From: JACMNW01 sp043721855
GTDB taxonomy: Bacteria > Pseudomonadota > Alphaproteobacteria > Rhodobacterales > Rhodobacteraceae
Assembly (NCBI GenBank): GCA_043721855.1
Contig: JAYSPY010000157.1
Location: forward strand, 1 to 10,842
Length of the DNA: 10,842 nt
Direction: 5' to 3'
Notes under the pieces: model-generated
Told to the model about the DNA's origin: nothing
The model's database searches: none
What the model saw: only the letters and a program-made list of their open reading frames with translations
In this document: one piece after another, positions 1 through 8,268 of the stretch
Position numbering within the stretch: the stretch's first letter is position 1
How the letters are laid out: each line of letters begins with the position of its first letter
Translations under genes and position numbers: made by a program

Positions 1-592
1 GCCGCGGTCAGCGTTGACACCGCAAACAGCCCAGCACCCAAACCAATGGCGCAAGCGCCCGCATAAAACAGTGCCACAGACCCCAGCAACCCTGACAAGA
101 TAACCGCGCTGAATGCCGCGATGCCAACCAGAATGCCGCGCGCAGCCATGCGATAGGCATCTTGGCCCTTGCCCATCCAACGGCCCGCCAGAACGAAGCC
201 CAGCAATGCTCCGACGGCATTGGCCGCGGTCAACCATGTCGTAGCCCCGACCGACAGGCCCAGGATCTGACCTCCGTGGGGTTCCAGCAGCACATCTTGC
301 ATCTGAAAGCCCATGGTGCCGATCAGCACCAGCAAGACAAGCCGCCCGGCATTGCCGCCTTCAATGAAATCACGCCAGGATTCCAGAAACACAGGCGGAA
401 CCTCGGCCATTTCTGCGGCCGTCATCGGTTTGACTTTTTCTTGCTTCCACAGCGCTGTCATATTCAGCACCATGGTCACCACAGCGCAGCCCTGCACCAC
501 GCGGATCAGGGTGATCTGGCTGAATTCGCGCAAAGCCAGCCAATGACAATCGAAAACAACGCCATGCCCAACAGGAACATTACCTAAAGCAG
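1..592 (-). pseudogene. lhaA: LhaA (PucC/BCD-family light-harvesting 1 assembly protein), internal fragment, frameshifted
   Basis: Reading the minus strand from 533 to the window edge gives an unbroken 177-codon frame with hydrophobic membrane segments and the motif QDVLLEPHGG, which marks the PucC/LhaA family of membrane proteins that help assemble light-harvesting complexes. The piece corresponds to the middle of a protein of about 470 residues. The first 160 or so residues are missing: the lhaA-like sequence begins at about 592, directly after bchM codons. From 592 to 536 a second frame reads LL-stop-VMFLLGMALFSIVIGW, so a TAG (586-584) stands where the family has Tyr. One base is missing at 534-535 (TGG CT- TTG CGC), after which LREFSQITLIRVVQG continues in the other frame. 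The 3' end lies outside the window. No start codon with a ribosome binding site is visible. The family call is firm; whether the breaks are biological is not. Confidence 0.85.
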
Positions 593-870
593 CACTGGGG
601 CGAGATATCAACTGCCACCACATCCGCGCCGCGCGCCGCCAGTTCCGCCGTCATCAACCCGGTGCCGTAGCCCGCATCCAGCACACGGTAGCCCGCCAGG
701 TCATCAGGCAGCCGCGCCATCATGGCGCTTCGCATCCGGTCCCGGCCCTGGCGCACGGTTTCGCGAATGCGGCTGACCGGCGCGTCGGATGTCAGACGCT
801 CCCACACCTTGGTGGCGGTGCGGTCAAAGTAGTGTTCGACCCGGTCGCGTGTGGCGGAATAGTCGGCCAT
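580..870 (-). CDS. bchM: BchM, Mg-protoporphyrin IX O-methyltransferase, 3'-truncated
   Basis: BchM transfers a methyl group from S-adenosylmethionine to the C13 propionate of Mg-protoporphyrin IX, the step after Mg chelation. This ORF encodes 96 residues against about 225-230 in the family. Residues 1-92 match the family N-terminus: RVEHYFDRTATKVWERL (10-26), SAM-binding motif I at 65-71 (DAGYGTG) and the second strand VVAVDIS (84-90). After ISPQ the reading changes to CCFR and a stop, and the bases belong to lhaA. About 135 residues, including the substrate-binding and C-terminal part of the Rossmann fold, are missing, so the product should be inactive. Motif I usually reads DAGCGTG; here the Cys is Tyr. 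The ATG at 870 lies 2 nt after the bchL stop, and no strong ribosome binding site is seen, which fits translational coupling. Confidence 0.9.
   Translation of the reverse strand: MADYSATRDRVEHYFDRTATKVWERLTSDAPVSRIRETVRQGRDRMRSAMMARLPDDLAGYRVLDAGYGTGLMTAELAARGADVVAVDISPQCCFR
584..597 (-). other. bchM/lhaA deletion junction
   Basis: On the minus strand, codons for BchM ISPQ end at 595 and lhaA-like codons (CTG CTT TAG GTA ATG) begin at about 592. From usual family lengths about 135 BchM codons and about 160 LhaA codons, near 0.9 kb, are missing between them. The two genes are in different frames across the join. The join could be a true deletion or a contig misjoin. Confidence 0.75.
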
Positions 871-872
871 GG

Positions 873-1790
873 TCAGTCAAACCCCAGCAGTTCGAAGATT
901 TCCCGGTCGGGCAATCGGGCAGGTGTGGAGCCCGGCTTCATCACCGATTGCCACAGGGTGTGGGCCAGTTTCATGTATTCGGCGCGCGCCATGACCACGT
1001 CTTCGTCAGCGTCCATCTCGAACAGCGTTTTCTTTTTCAGGCGGCTGCGGCGGATGGCGTCAATATCAGGCATATGCGCCAGTCGGTTGAAACCCACGCG
1101 GTCGCAGTAGCGGTCAACCTCGTTCGTCTCGCGGCTACGGTTCGCCACGCAACCCGCAAGTTGCACTTTGTAATTGCTGGATTTCACCTGCACCGCCGCG
1201 ATGATACGGTTCATCGCGTAGATGCTGTCAAAATCATTGGCGGTGACGATGAGCGCGCGGTCAGCGTGTTGCAACGGGGCTGCAAATCCACCGCAGACCA
1301 CATCGCCCAGCACGTCGAAAATCACCACATCGGTGTCTTCCAGCATGTGGTGCTGTTTCAAAAGCTTCACCGTCTGCCCCAACACATACCCGCCGCACCC
1401 GGTTCCCGCAGGCGGCCCGCCCGCCTCAACGCATTTGACACCATTGAAACCGATGGCGACGTAATCCTCGGGCCGCAATTCTTCGGGGTGGAAATCCACC
1501 TCTTTCAGAATGTCGATCACCGTCGCTTGCAGACGCCCGGTCAGGGTAAACGTGCTGTCATGTTTGGGGTCACAGCCAATCTGCAACACCCGCTTGCCCA
1601 TCATCGAAAACGCGGCGGACAGGTTGCTGGATGTGGTCGATTTGCCGATGCCACCCTTGCCATAAACCGAAAACACCTTGGCGCCCTCGATCTTGGTGCC
1701 CTCATCCTGATGCACCTGCACCGATCCCTCGCCATCACGGCCAAGACCGGCAGCATCACGAAGCGACGGAATTTCATCACGCGGGCTCAT
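873..1790 (-). CDS. bchL: BchL, Fe-protein (ATPase) subunit of dark-operative protochlorophyllide reductase
   Basis: BchL is the nitrogenase Fe-protein-like homodimer that hydrolyses ATP and passes electrons to the BchN-BchB catalytic unit, which reduces ring D of protochlorophyllide without light. The 305-residue product has the normal family length and no lesion. Visible motifs are the P-loop YGKGGIGKS (43-51), the switch-like CDPKHDST (73-80), and the two cysteines that bridge the 4Fe-4S cluster between subunits, C132 in GTGCGGY and C166 in VVCGGF. The C-terminus LPDREIFELLGFD is typical. The ATG at 1790 is supported by a purine-rich AAAGGGGC about 6 nt upstream (1797-1804). It follows bchH after 76 nt and precedes bchM by 2 nt, so it belongs to the same transcript. 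Its partners bchN and bchB are both broken here. Confidence 0.97.
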   Translation of the reverse strand: MSPRDEIPSLRDAAGLGRDGEGSVQVHQDEGTKIEGAKVFSVYGKGGIGKSTTSSNLSAAFSMMGKRVLQIGCDPKHDSTFTLTGRLQATVIDILKEVDFHPEELRPEDYVAIGFNGVKCVEAGGPPAGTGCGGYVLGQTVKLLKQHHMLEDTDVVIFDVLGDVVCGGFAAPLQHADRALIVTANDFDSIYAMNRIIAAVQVKSSNYKVQLAGCVANRSRETNEVDRYCDRVGFNRLAHMPDIDAIRRSRLKKKTLFEMDADEDVVMARAEYMKLAHTLWQSVMKPGSTPARLPDREIFELLGFD

Positions 1791-1866
1791 ATCATGCCCC
1801 TTTCATCCTGGTTCAAATATCCCCACTGGGCGCGTCTTCCCTTGGGGCTTGCGGTGCGAAGGGTCA

Positions 1867-4800
1867 TCATTCTGCTGCGATCCCTTCAAGTCGGTCTTCC
1901 AGTTCGTCCGCAGCCCCTTGCAGGGCGGCAAGGGTGGCGGCATCGGGCGTCCAGTAGCTGCGCTCCGACGCTTCAATCAAACGGTTCGCCATCCGGGCGG
2001 AGGCTTGTGGGTTCAGCGCCGCCATGCGCCTGCGCATCGCATCATTCAGCACAAAGGTTTCCGACAGGCGCTGATAAACCCATGGTTCCACCTGCGATGT
2101 GGTGGCAGACCAGCCAAGGGTGTTGGTCACTTGCGCTTCCAACTGCCGAACACCTTCGCCGCCATGCGACAACAGGCCCTCGTAGAATTTCGGGTTCAGC
2201 TGCGCGACCGGGATTCAAGTGCTATTTGGTCGCGCAACGACCGGATTTTGCCGGTGCCACGGGTCTGATCGCTGATGTAGACTGGCGTATCAAAACCGCG
2301 CTGGCGTTTCACCGCGCGGGCGATACCGCCGAGGGTATCGAAGTAATGATCAACCGAAGTCACGCCCAGTTCCACCGATTCGAGGTTCTGATAGGCCAGA
2401 TCCACATCCTTCAGCGCGTTTTGCAGAATGGCACCGTTCTTCACGGCCTTGCCATTGCGCCCGTAGGCAAAGCTCTTGCGGTTCTCGTAGGCGTCGGCAA
2501 GCTCGTCTTCGTCGCCAAAGGTTGATTGATCGACCAGCACGTTGACGTTGGAGCCATAGGCCCCTTCGGCGTTGGAAAACACCCGCAGGGCGGCGGTTTC
2601 CATATTGCAGCCCATCTTCTCGGCATAGGCCAGCGAATGGGCGCGGATGAAATTTTGCGACAGGGGTTCATCCGCCATGGCACATTTATACGCGGCTTCG
2701 GCCAGCATCTTTGTTTGCAACGGCAGCAGATCGCGGAAGATGCCCGATAGCGTCATCAGCACGTCGATGCGAGGGCGTGACAGCTCGGCCAGCGGGATAA
2801 GATCAGCTCCGCACAACCGCCCATAGCCATCAAATCGCGGCCGCGCGCCCATCAGCGCCAGTGCCTGCACAATCGGGCCGCCATCGGATTTGATATTGTC
2901 AGACCCCCAAAGAACCAGCGCCACGGTGCGCGGCAGGGTCGGGTGTGCGTCCAGCAGTTTGGTCGCCTGTGCAGCACCGTCACGAAGCGCAAATTCTGTG
3001 GGCATACGGAACGGATCGAACGCATGGATATTACGGCCCGTAGGCAAGATTTGCGGGCTGCGGATCAGATCGCCGCCGGGCACCGGGGCGATGAAACGGC
3101 CAGACAGGGCGCGCAGGATGGCCGGAATTTCGCTATCGCGCGATAGCAGCGCATCAATGCGGTCACGCTCACTTGCGCCCATCGGGGGCAGCAGGTCCAG
3201 ATATTCGGCACGGGCGGCGGCGGACATGGGCTTGCCCACCACATGCAGGCCGTCCGGGATCAGCGCATCCTCGGCCTCCAGCAGTTTCAACCACAGTTCG
3301 GCAGGGGCATATCCCACCATATCCACCACAGCGGCCTGTTCGACAATCAGCGCCTCTAGGTCGGTCAGATCGTTGCTGTCGGCGGCAGAAATGCGCCAGC
3401 GGGTCAGGGTTTCTTTCAGCTCGATCAGGCCCTTGTAAAGCCCCGCCTGCGCCAATGGCGGCGTCAGATGTGTGATGGTGACAGCGTTGGAACGGCGCTT
3501 GGCAAGTGATGCCTCTGACGGGTTATTCGCGGCATAAAGATAGATATTGGGCATCTCGCCAATCAGGTGATCGGGCCAGTCGCCAGCCCCAAGCCCCGCC
3601 TGTTTGCCCGGCATGAATTCCAGCGCGCCGTGCATGCCAAAATGCAGCAGGGCGTCGGCTTGATAGGTATTGCGCAGCCACAGGTAGAACTGCACAAAGG
3701 CATGGGTCGGCGCAAAGCCGCGTTCAAACAGCAGGCGCATCGGATCACCTTCGTAGCCGAAGGTGGGCTGCAGGCCGACGAATACATTGCCGAAATGCTG
3801 GCCCAGAATGAACACCGAGCGGCCATCGGATTGCACCTTGCCGGGGGCAGGGCCCCAGACCGCCTCGATCGCTTTCAAGGGCGCCGTGTTGCGCACGATG
3901 GTATCGGCAGAGACAAATTCAGCCACATTGGCGGGCTGGCCATAAACGCTGGAATTTCCTTTTAACACGCCTGTGCGCAGGTCATCAACCGTCGCTGGCA
4001 CGTCGATGGAATAGCCATCTGCCTTCATGCCCAGCATGGTATTGTGCAGGCTTTCAAACACCGACAGATACGCCGCCGTGCCCGCAGCCCCGGCATTTGG
4101 CGGAAAGCCGAACAGCACGATGCCAACCTTTTTGCCTGCGTTGCCCATCTTGCGCAGACGCGCCAGACGCAGCGTTTTTTCGGCCAGAACAACGACGCGT
4201 TCATGGCAGGGCGACATGGTTTTACTCTCAGCCGAGCCTTTGCACAGATGCGCGCAGCCCTTGCAGCCATCCAGCCCGTGACGACCCGCAAACACCGTAG
4301 GGTTGGTGGCGCCGTCAATTTCCGGCAGCGCAATCAGCATGGTGGTTTCGATGGGGCCAAGGCCCGATCCTGCTGCGGCCCATTGGCCCAGCGTCTGAAA
4401 CTCCAACGGATGGGCGGCGATATAGGGCACATCAAGGCCAACCAGCGCCGCAACCGCCGCGTCGCTGTCGTTATAGGCAGGCCCGCCAACAAGGCTGAAC
4501 CCGGTCAGCGACACCATGGCGTCAACCGACATTCCCATCGCAGTCTTGAAAAACGCCTTGATCGCCGGGCGGCCATCCAAGCCCCCTGCGAAGGCGGGGA
4601 TGCAGGCAATGCCGCGTGCCTCGAACCCGCGAATGACGGCGTCAGAATGTGCGGTATCCGACGCCAGCACGTAAGACCGCAGCATCAGCAGCCCAACCGT
4701 CACTTTCGCATCCACCGGGCGCGGCAGATCGGCCAGATTGGTGGTGATGCGGGCGGGCAGGTCTGGGTGGTATAGCGCCACTTCGGCATAATCAATCGGT

Positions 4801-5456
4801 GCCACCGAGGTGACACCACGCCATTCCGCGCGCGCGTCATGACGCCCGACCAGATAGCGCAGCATCTGTTCCATGTTGTCATCAGATCCGCCAAGCCAGT
4901 ATTGCATCGACAGGAACCACGCGCGCGGGTCCTGGGATTTGCCCGGAATGAAGCGCAGGATCTTCGGAATGCGGCGCAGCATTGACATCTGCCGTTCGCC
5001 AGATGTGGCCGAGGTGCCTTTTTTCGGTTTCAGCTTTTTCAGCAGTGCCATCAGCGGAGACGCGGGCTTGGACATATCCAGATCGCCCATTTTCGTAAGC
5101 TTGGTGACTTGGGCGTCGGCAATCAGGCAAACCATCGCATCGACACGCGCGCGGGCAGCGGTCAGGTCGGGCAGAATGGCATTCACATGCTCTTCGATGA
5201 ACAGCATGTTGGCGATGATCATGTCGGCATTGGCAACGGCGGTTTTGGTGGCGGCAAGCGATGATGGGTTTTCGGCCCATTCGGCGGCGGCATGGATGGT
5301 GACGGTTATGCCGCGGAACGCTTTTTGCAACGCGGGCGCAATCCGCGCGGCAGGACCGGCAGAATGCTGATCCATGGTGACGATGACCACATTATATGGG
5401 TCTGCACCGCCAGTTGGCGCAGCAGACACCGAAGCCAGATACCCATCATCGCGCAT
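1867..5456 (-). CDS. bchH: BchH, magnesium chelatase large (porphyrin-binding) subunit, with a one-base frameshift near the 3' end
   Basis: BchH binds protoporphyrin IX and, with the BchI-BchD AAA+ motor (not in this window), inserts Mg2+, the first committed step of bacteriochlorophyll synthesis. From ATG 5456 the frame runs unbroken to a stop at 2196. The last 109 or so residues (LNPKFYEGLLSHGGEG, TNTLGWSATT, to DELEDRLEGIAAE) continue in another frame to tandem TGA stops at 1864-1869. Restoring one base near 2200 gives 1196 residues, the normal length. Landmarks include YNVVIVTMD near the N-terminus, WFLSMQYWLGGSDDN, a Cys cluster CKGCAHLC, the conserved FGMHGALEFMPGKQ with His609, and GSDNIKSDGGP. 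The ATG at 5456 overlaps the bchB stop by 11 nt and has AAAGG upstream; the same frame is open further upstream to 5555, but that stretch is bchB coding sequence. The lesion would remove the conserved C-terminus if real. Confidence 0.95.
2199..2202 (-). other. Frameshift site in bchH
   Basis: The minus strand reads TCG CGC AGC TGA ACC, ending the long frame. Inserting one C (AGC CTG AAC CCG) restores the family sequence RSLNPKFYEG and joins the two halves of BchH. A CC dinucleotide read as C is the simplest explanation. Confidence 0.85.
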
Positions 5457-6834
5457 AATGTGCCTTTGCCTCATAAAGCGTCTCGACGCTGATTTGCAGC
5501 ACACCCTTGTCGGATGCGTATTTTTCGGTGTTCCGCTTGGCCTTGCCGCGCACAAAGAACGGGATTTTTTTCAACTCACGCTCTGCTGCGGCCTGCCAGA
5601 TCATGTCGGTAGAAACACTGTTGTCTGCCTCATTCATCTTTGCTGAAATATCCCCGCCGGAGGCTTCGACATCAGCCACAGGTGCCGCCGCCGTCGCCTT
5701 GCCGCCGTGATGGCTGGCCCCTGCGGCATCGTGGAATTCGAAATCCTCGCGGAACATCGTCAGAAGGTGTTCTTCCAGACCCATCACCAGCGGATGGATC
5801 CAGGTATCAAAGATCACACTGCAGCCTTCAAAGCCCATCTGGGGCGAATAACGCGCCGGGAAATCCTGCACATGCACGGGCGCGGATATCACGGCACAGG
5901 GAATGCCAAACCGCTTGCCGATATGACGCTCCATCTGGGTGCCAAGGATCAGTTCGGGGGCCACGCGGGCAATTTCGGCCTCGACCTCCAGATAGTCATC
6001 GGTGATCAGCGCCTCCAGTCCGTAGGCTTTGGCGGCGGCGCGCAAGGGCCTTGCAAATTCGCGGTTGTAGCAGCCCATGCCGACCACCTCGAACCCGATC
6101 TCGGTTGCGGCGATACGGGCGGCGGCCATGACAGGGGTGGCATCGCCAAAGATGAACACGCGTTTGAGGGTCAGATAAGTGCTGTCCACGCTGGCCGACC
6201 ACCACGGCAGGCGCAGCGCGGATTCGTCTACCGTTGCTGACAGGCCGGTGATCGCCGCCACTTCATGCAGGAAATCGCGGGTCGCACCGACGCCGATGGG
6301 CACCATCTTTGTGTAAGGCTGCCCGAAAGTTTTCTCGGCATAGCGCGCCGCGGAGTCGCCGGTTTCGGGATAGAGCAGCACGTTGAAATGCGCAGCCCCC
6401 ATGCGGGCGATGTCGGACGGTGCAGCACCCATCGGCGCGCAGACATTGACGGCGATGTCTATCAGCGCCAGAAGTTTGGTCACTTCAGCAATGTCGTCGC
6501 GGTGCCGGAACCCAAGGGCGGTGGCACCCAGAAGGTTGCAGCTAACGCCTTGCGTCCGCGCCATTGGTTTGGCCAGCGCGCGCACAATCTGCAAAAACGT
6601 CTCATCCGCGCCAAAGTTTTCACGGCGCTGATAGCTTGGCAGATCCAGCGGAATGACCGGGATCGGCAGGCCAATCGCCTCGGCCAGACCGCCCGGATCA
6701 TCCTGAATCAGTTCCGCGGTGCAGGAGGCACCCACAATCATCGCCTCTGGCTTGAAGCGCGCATAGGCATCGCGGGCAGCGGATTTGAACAGGTTCGCCG
6801 TATCGCCGCCCAGATCGCGGGCTTGGAATGTGGT
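5446..6834 (-). CDS. bchB: BchB, catalytic-component subunit of dark-operative protochlorophyllide reductase, 5'-truncated
   Basis: BchB pairs with BchN in the heterotetramer that holds the NB 4Fe-4S cluster and protochlorophyllide. The open frame of 462 codons starts just after a TAG (6837-6835) with TTFQARDLGGDTANLF and ends with the typical TLYEAKAHYAR. The family is about 515-530 residues, so about 55-60 N-terminal residues are missing, including the region of Asp36, which is known to ligate the NB cluster. The first in-frame ATG is at 6741 (MIVGASCTAEL), which would start a still shorter 431-residue product without a plausible initiation signal. The rest is intact: SYQRRENFGADE, GATALGFRHRDDI, PWWSASVDSTYLT, GFEVVGMGCYNREFARP, the ISAPVHVQDFPARYSPQMGF segment and the C-terminal light-independent reductase domain (ERELKKIPFFVRGKAKRNTEKYA). 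It overlaps bchH. Confidence 0.92.
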   Translation of the reverse strand, partial: TTFQARDLGGDTANLFKSAARDAYARFKPEAMIVGASCTAELIQDDPGGLAEAIGLPIPVIPLDLPSYQRRENFGADETFLQIVRALAKPMARTQGVSCNLLGATALGFRHRDDIAEVTKLLALIDIAVNVCAPMGAAPSDIARMGAAHFNVLLYPETGDSAARYAEKTFGQPYTKMVPIGVGATRDFLHEVAAITGLSATVDESALRLPWWSASVDSTYLTLKRVFIFGDATPVMAAARIAATEIGFEVVGMGCYNREFARPLRAAAKAYGLEALITDDYLEVEAEIARVAPELILGTQMERHIGKRFGIPCAVISAPVHVQDFPARYSPQMGFEGCSVIFDTWIHPLVMGLEEHLLTMFREDFEFHDAAGASHHGGKATAAAPVADVEASGGDISAKMNEADNSVSTDMIWQAAAERELKKIPFFVRGKAKRNTEKYASDKGVLQISVETLYEAKAHYAR

Positions 6835-6849
6835 CTAGGTGACAGGGGG
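6835..6849 (-). other. bchN/bchB in-frame deletion junction with TAG
   Basis: Minus-strand codons CCG TTT CCC CCT GTC ACC TAG ACC ACA pass from BchN (SAPFP) to BchB (PPV-T-Y-TTF) inside the C run at 6849-6845. The two frames agree, so only the TAG at 6837-6835 separates an N-terminal BchN part from a C-terminal BchB part. Roughly 0.7 kb is missing relative to intact genes. Confidence 0.8.
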
Positions 6850-7584
6850 AAACGGCGCTGACAGGGGCCGCGCACCCCGGCGCATCAGCGCCTCGCGGGT
6901 GTCAGACAGGAAGGGCTGGGTCAGCGCGAACACGGTATTCGCCCCAATGCCCGGACTATCGCCCGCGCGCAGTGCAGGCAGGCAGCGCACGGGGGATATG
7001 ACCATCGCGGCCAGCAACGCCAGCGCCTGATCCTCAACCACATCGGGCAACGCACCGACCACCAGCAGGTCGCGCGCATCTGTGGATGGCAGGGCAGGGA
7101 CCATGGCGGCAAGACACGCATCCTCGCCCTGGGTGAATGTCGTCTCGATCCCGGACCCGGAATAGCTGTAAACCCGCACATGCGGGCTGTGTTGGCCCGA
7201 CAGGCGTTCTGCCGCCCGGCCAAGGTCAAGCTTGATCACCTCTGACGGGCAGGAACCTACCAGAAACAACTGCTTGATATCGGGGCGGCGTGACAAAGGG
7301 CGGGCGACTTCGCGGTCAAGTTCCACATTGGCATCGGCCAGACCGGCAAGGTCTTTTTCTTCAAGAATCGCCGTGCCAAAGCGTGGCTCTGCGAAAATCA
7401 TCACCCCGGCAGCCGATTGCAGCAGATGCGCGCAGGTGCGGCTGCCCACCACCAGAAAGAACGCATCCTGCATTTTGCGGTGCAGCCAGATGATGCCGGT
7501 CAGCCCGCAAAATACCTCGCGCTGGCCACGTTCCTTTAGAACGGGCGTGTCGCGGCATCCTTTTGCGGGCACATCAAGGCTCAT
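6835..7584 (-). CDS. bchN: BchN, catalytic-component subunit of dark-operative protochlorophyllide reductase, 3'-truncated
   Basis: BchN is the second subunit of the BchN-BchB catalytic tetramer. The 249-residue ORF has the complete N-terminal half of a protein of about 425 residues. All three cysteines that ligate the NB 4Fe-4S cluster are present: C26 (EVFCGLTG), C51 (SRTCAHLL) and C112 (VGSCPSEV). The segment SYSGSGIETTFTQGEDACLA follows, and family similarity runs to GARPLSAPFP near residue 246. It then changes to PVT-stop, which is bchB sequence (PPV-T-Y-TTFQARD with Tyr replaced by TAG). About 178 C-terminal residues are absent, so a functional tetramer could not form. The ATG at 7584 overlaps the bchF stop (ATGA, 7581-7584), with AGGTG about 6 nt upstream, indicating coupled translation. 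Confidence 0.92.
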   Translation of the reverse strand: MSLDVPAKGCRDTPVLKERGQREVFCGLTGIIWLHRKMQDAFFLVVGSRTCAHLLQSAAGVMIFAEPRFGTAILEEKDLAGLADANVELDREVARPLSRRPDIKQLFLVGSCPSEVIKLDLGRAAERLSGQHSPHVRVYSYSGSGIETTFTQGEDACLAAMVPALPSTDARDLLVVGALPDVVEDQALALLAAMVISPVRCLPALRAGDSPGIGANTVFALTQPFLSDTREALMRRGARPLSAPFPPVT

Positions 7585-8066
7585 GCGGGCACCTGCATGT
7601 CAAGCCGCGCTTGGCGCAGTTTCCAGATGAATTGCCCCGCGTTGATGACATAAGCGGTATAGGCCGCCAGTGCCAAGACCATCAGGCCGTTTGGAGCCAG
7701 GCCGTTCGTCCAAAGCATTGCAACGTAGCCACAATGCAGGCCGATGACGGCAAAGCTGAACACATCTTCCCAAAAGAAAGCAGGCGCGAAAAGATACTGA
7801 CCGAACACCTTTTTTTCCCAGATCGCACCCGTCACCATGATCACGATCAGAAATGTCGTCTTCACCAGGATCGAAACTGTCGCCGCCTGATACCCCGATC
7901 CGGTTGCCAGATACCGAAGCACCAAAAACAGCGAGATGCCAAATGCCAGAAACTGCGCCGGTGCCAGCAAACCCTGCACAAGTGTCCAAACCGTAGCGTC
8001 GCGACGTGCGCGTTCTGCTTCGGTATAAAGACGCTTTCTTGGCTTTGTTCTGACAGTCGATTGCAT
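7581..8066 (-). CDS. bchF: BchF, chlorophyllide a 31-hydratase (2-vinyl bacteriochlorophyllide hydratase)
   Basis: BchF adds water to the C3 vinyl group of chlorophyllide a to make the hydroxyethyl group later oxidised by BchC. From ATG 8066 the product has 161 residues, the usual size. The N-terminus KRLYTEAERARRDATVWTLV is typical, followed by four hydrophobic, probably membrane-spanning segments (about 29-52, 62-82, 102-120, 124-146) and the conserved block WEKKVFGQYLFAPAFFWED (83-101). An upstream in-frame start at 8132 would extend the protein by 22 residues but lies inside the PpsR site and -35 candidate, so I prefer 8066; the ribosome binding site (GGTGGGAA, spaced rather far) is weak. 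It is the first gene of the minus-strand operon and overlaps bchN by 4 nt. No lesion is visible. Confidence 0.93.
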   Translation of the reverse strand: MQSTVRTKPRKRLYTEAERARRDATVWTLVQGLLAPAQFLAFGISLFLVLRYLATGSGYQAATVSILVKTTFLIVIMVTGAIWEKKVFGQYLFAPAFFWEDVFSFAVIGLHCGYVAMLWTNGLAPNGLMVLALAAYTAYVINAGQFIWKLRQARLDMQVPA

Positions 8067-8104
8067 CGCGCAGTGGTTCCCACCAACATCGGCTTTGTTC
8101 AGCC

Positions 8105-8132
8105 AAATTAACCGCACCTGCCAGAGTGTCAA
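8105..8132 (-). promoter_or_regulatory. Candidate bchF operon promoter
   Basis: The minus strand reads TTGACA at 8132-8127 (exact sigma-70 -35 consensus), a 16-nt spacer, then TAATTT at 8110-8105 as a modest -10. Transcription would start near 8098, leaving a leader of about 30 nt before the bchF ATG at 8066. The -35 lies inside the PpsR palindrome, so repressor binding would block polymerase. Confidence 0.5.
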
Positions 8133-8144
8133 CTAAAGGTTACA
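8127..8144. promoter_or_regulatory. PpsR/CrtJ operator of bchF
   Basis: The sequence TGTCAACTAAAGGTTACA fits the TGT-N12-ACA recognition pattern exactly. It lies about 60 bases upstream of the bchF start and overlaps its -35 candidate. Confidence 0.8.
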
Positions 8145-8268
8145 TATTTTTCCGATTAAGCACATGCCTTAATTTTAGCGAAAACGCAGTGTGCGCTACA
8201 GAATAACCCTGTAAATACCCAAAAAAATGATCTTTCGGCGGTGATTGGCCGTAACGCTTTGGGCAATG

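Noticed and set aside
162..587. A 141-codon plus-strand open frame at the left end.
   Set aside because: The opposite strand encodes the clear LhaA fragment with the QDVLLEP motif; this frame has no family features.
789..2525. A 578-codon plus-strand open frame antisense to bchL and the 3' end of bchH.
   Set aside because: It overlaps two well-identified minus-strand genes, has no recognisable family features, and long antisense frames are expected in GC-rich DNA with strong codon bias.
4044..4775. A 243-codon plus-strand open frame inside bchH.
   Set aside because: It is antisense to strongly conserved BchH sequence and is rich in Arg, His and Gln, as expected of a shadow frame.
5446..7584. 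A genuine BchN-BchB fusion protein.
   Set aside because: Frames agree but a TAG separates them, and the hybrid would lack half of BchN and the BchB N-terminus with its cluster ligand. A deletion or misjoin explains it better.
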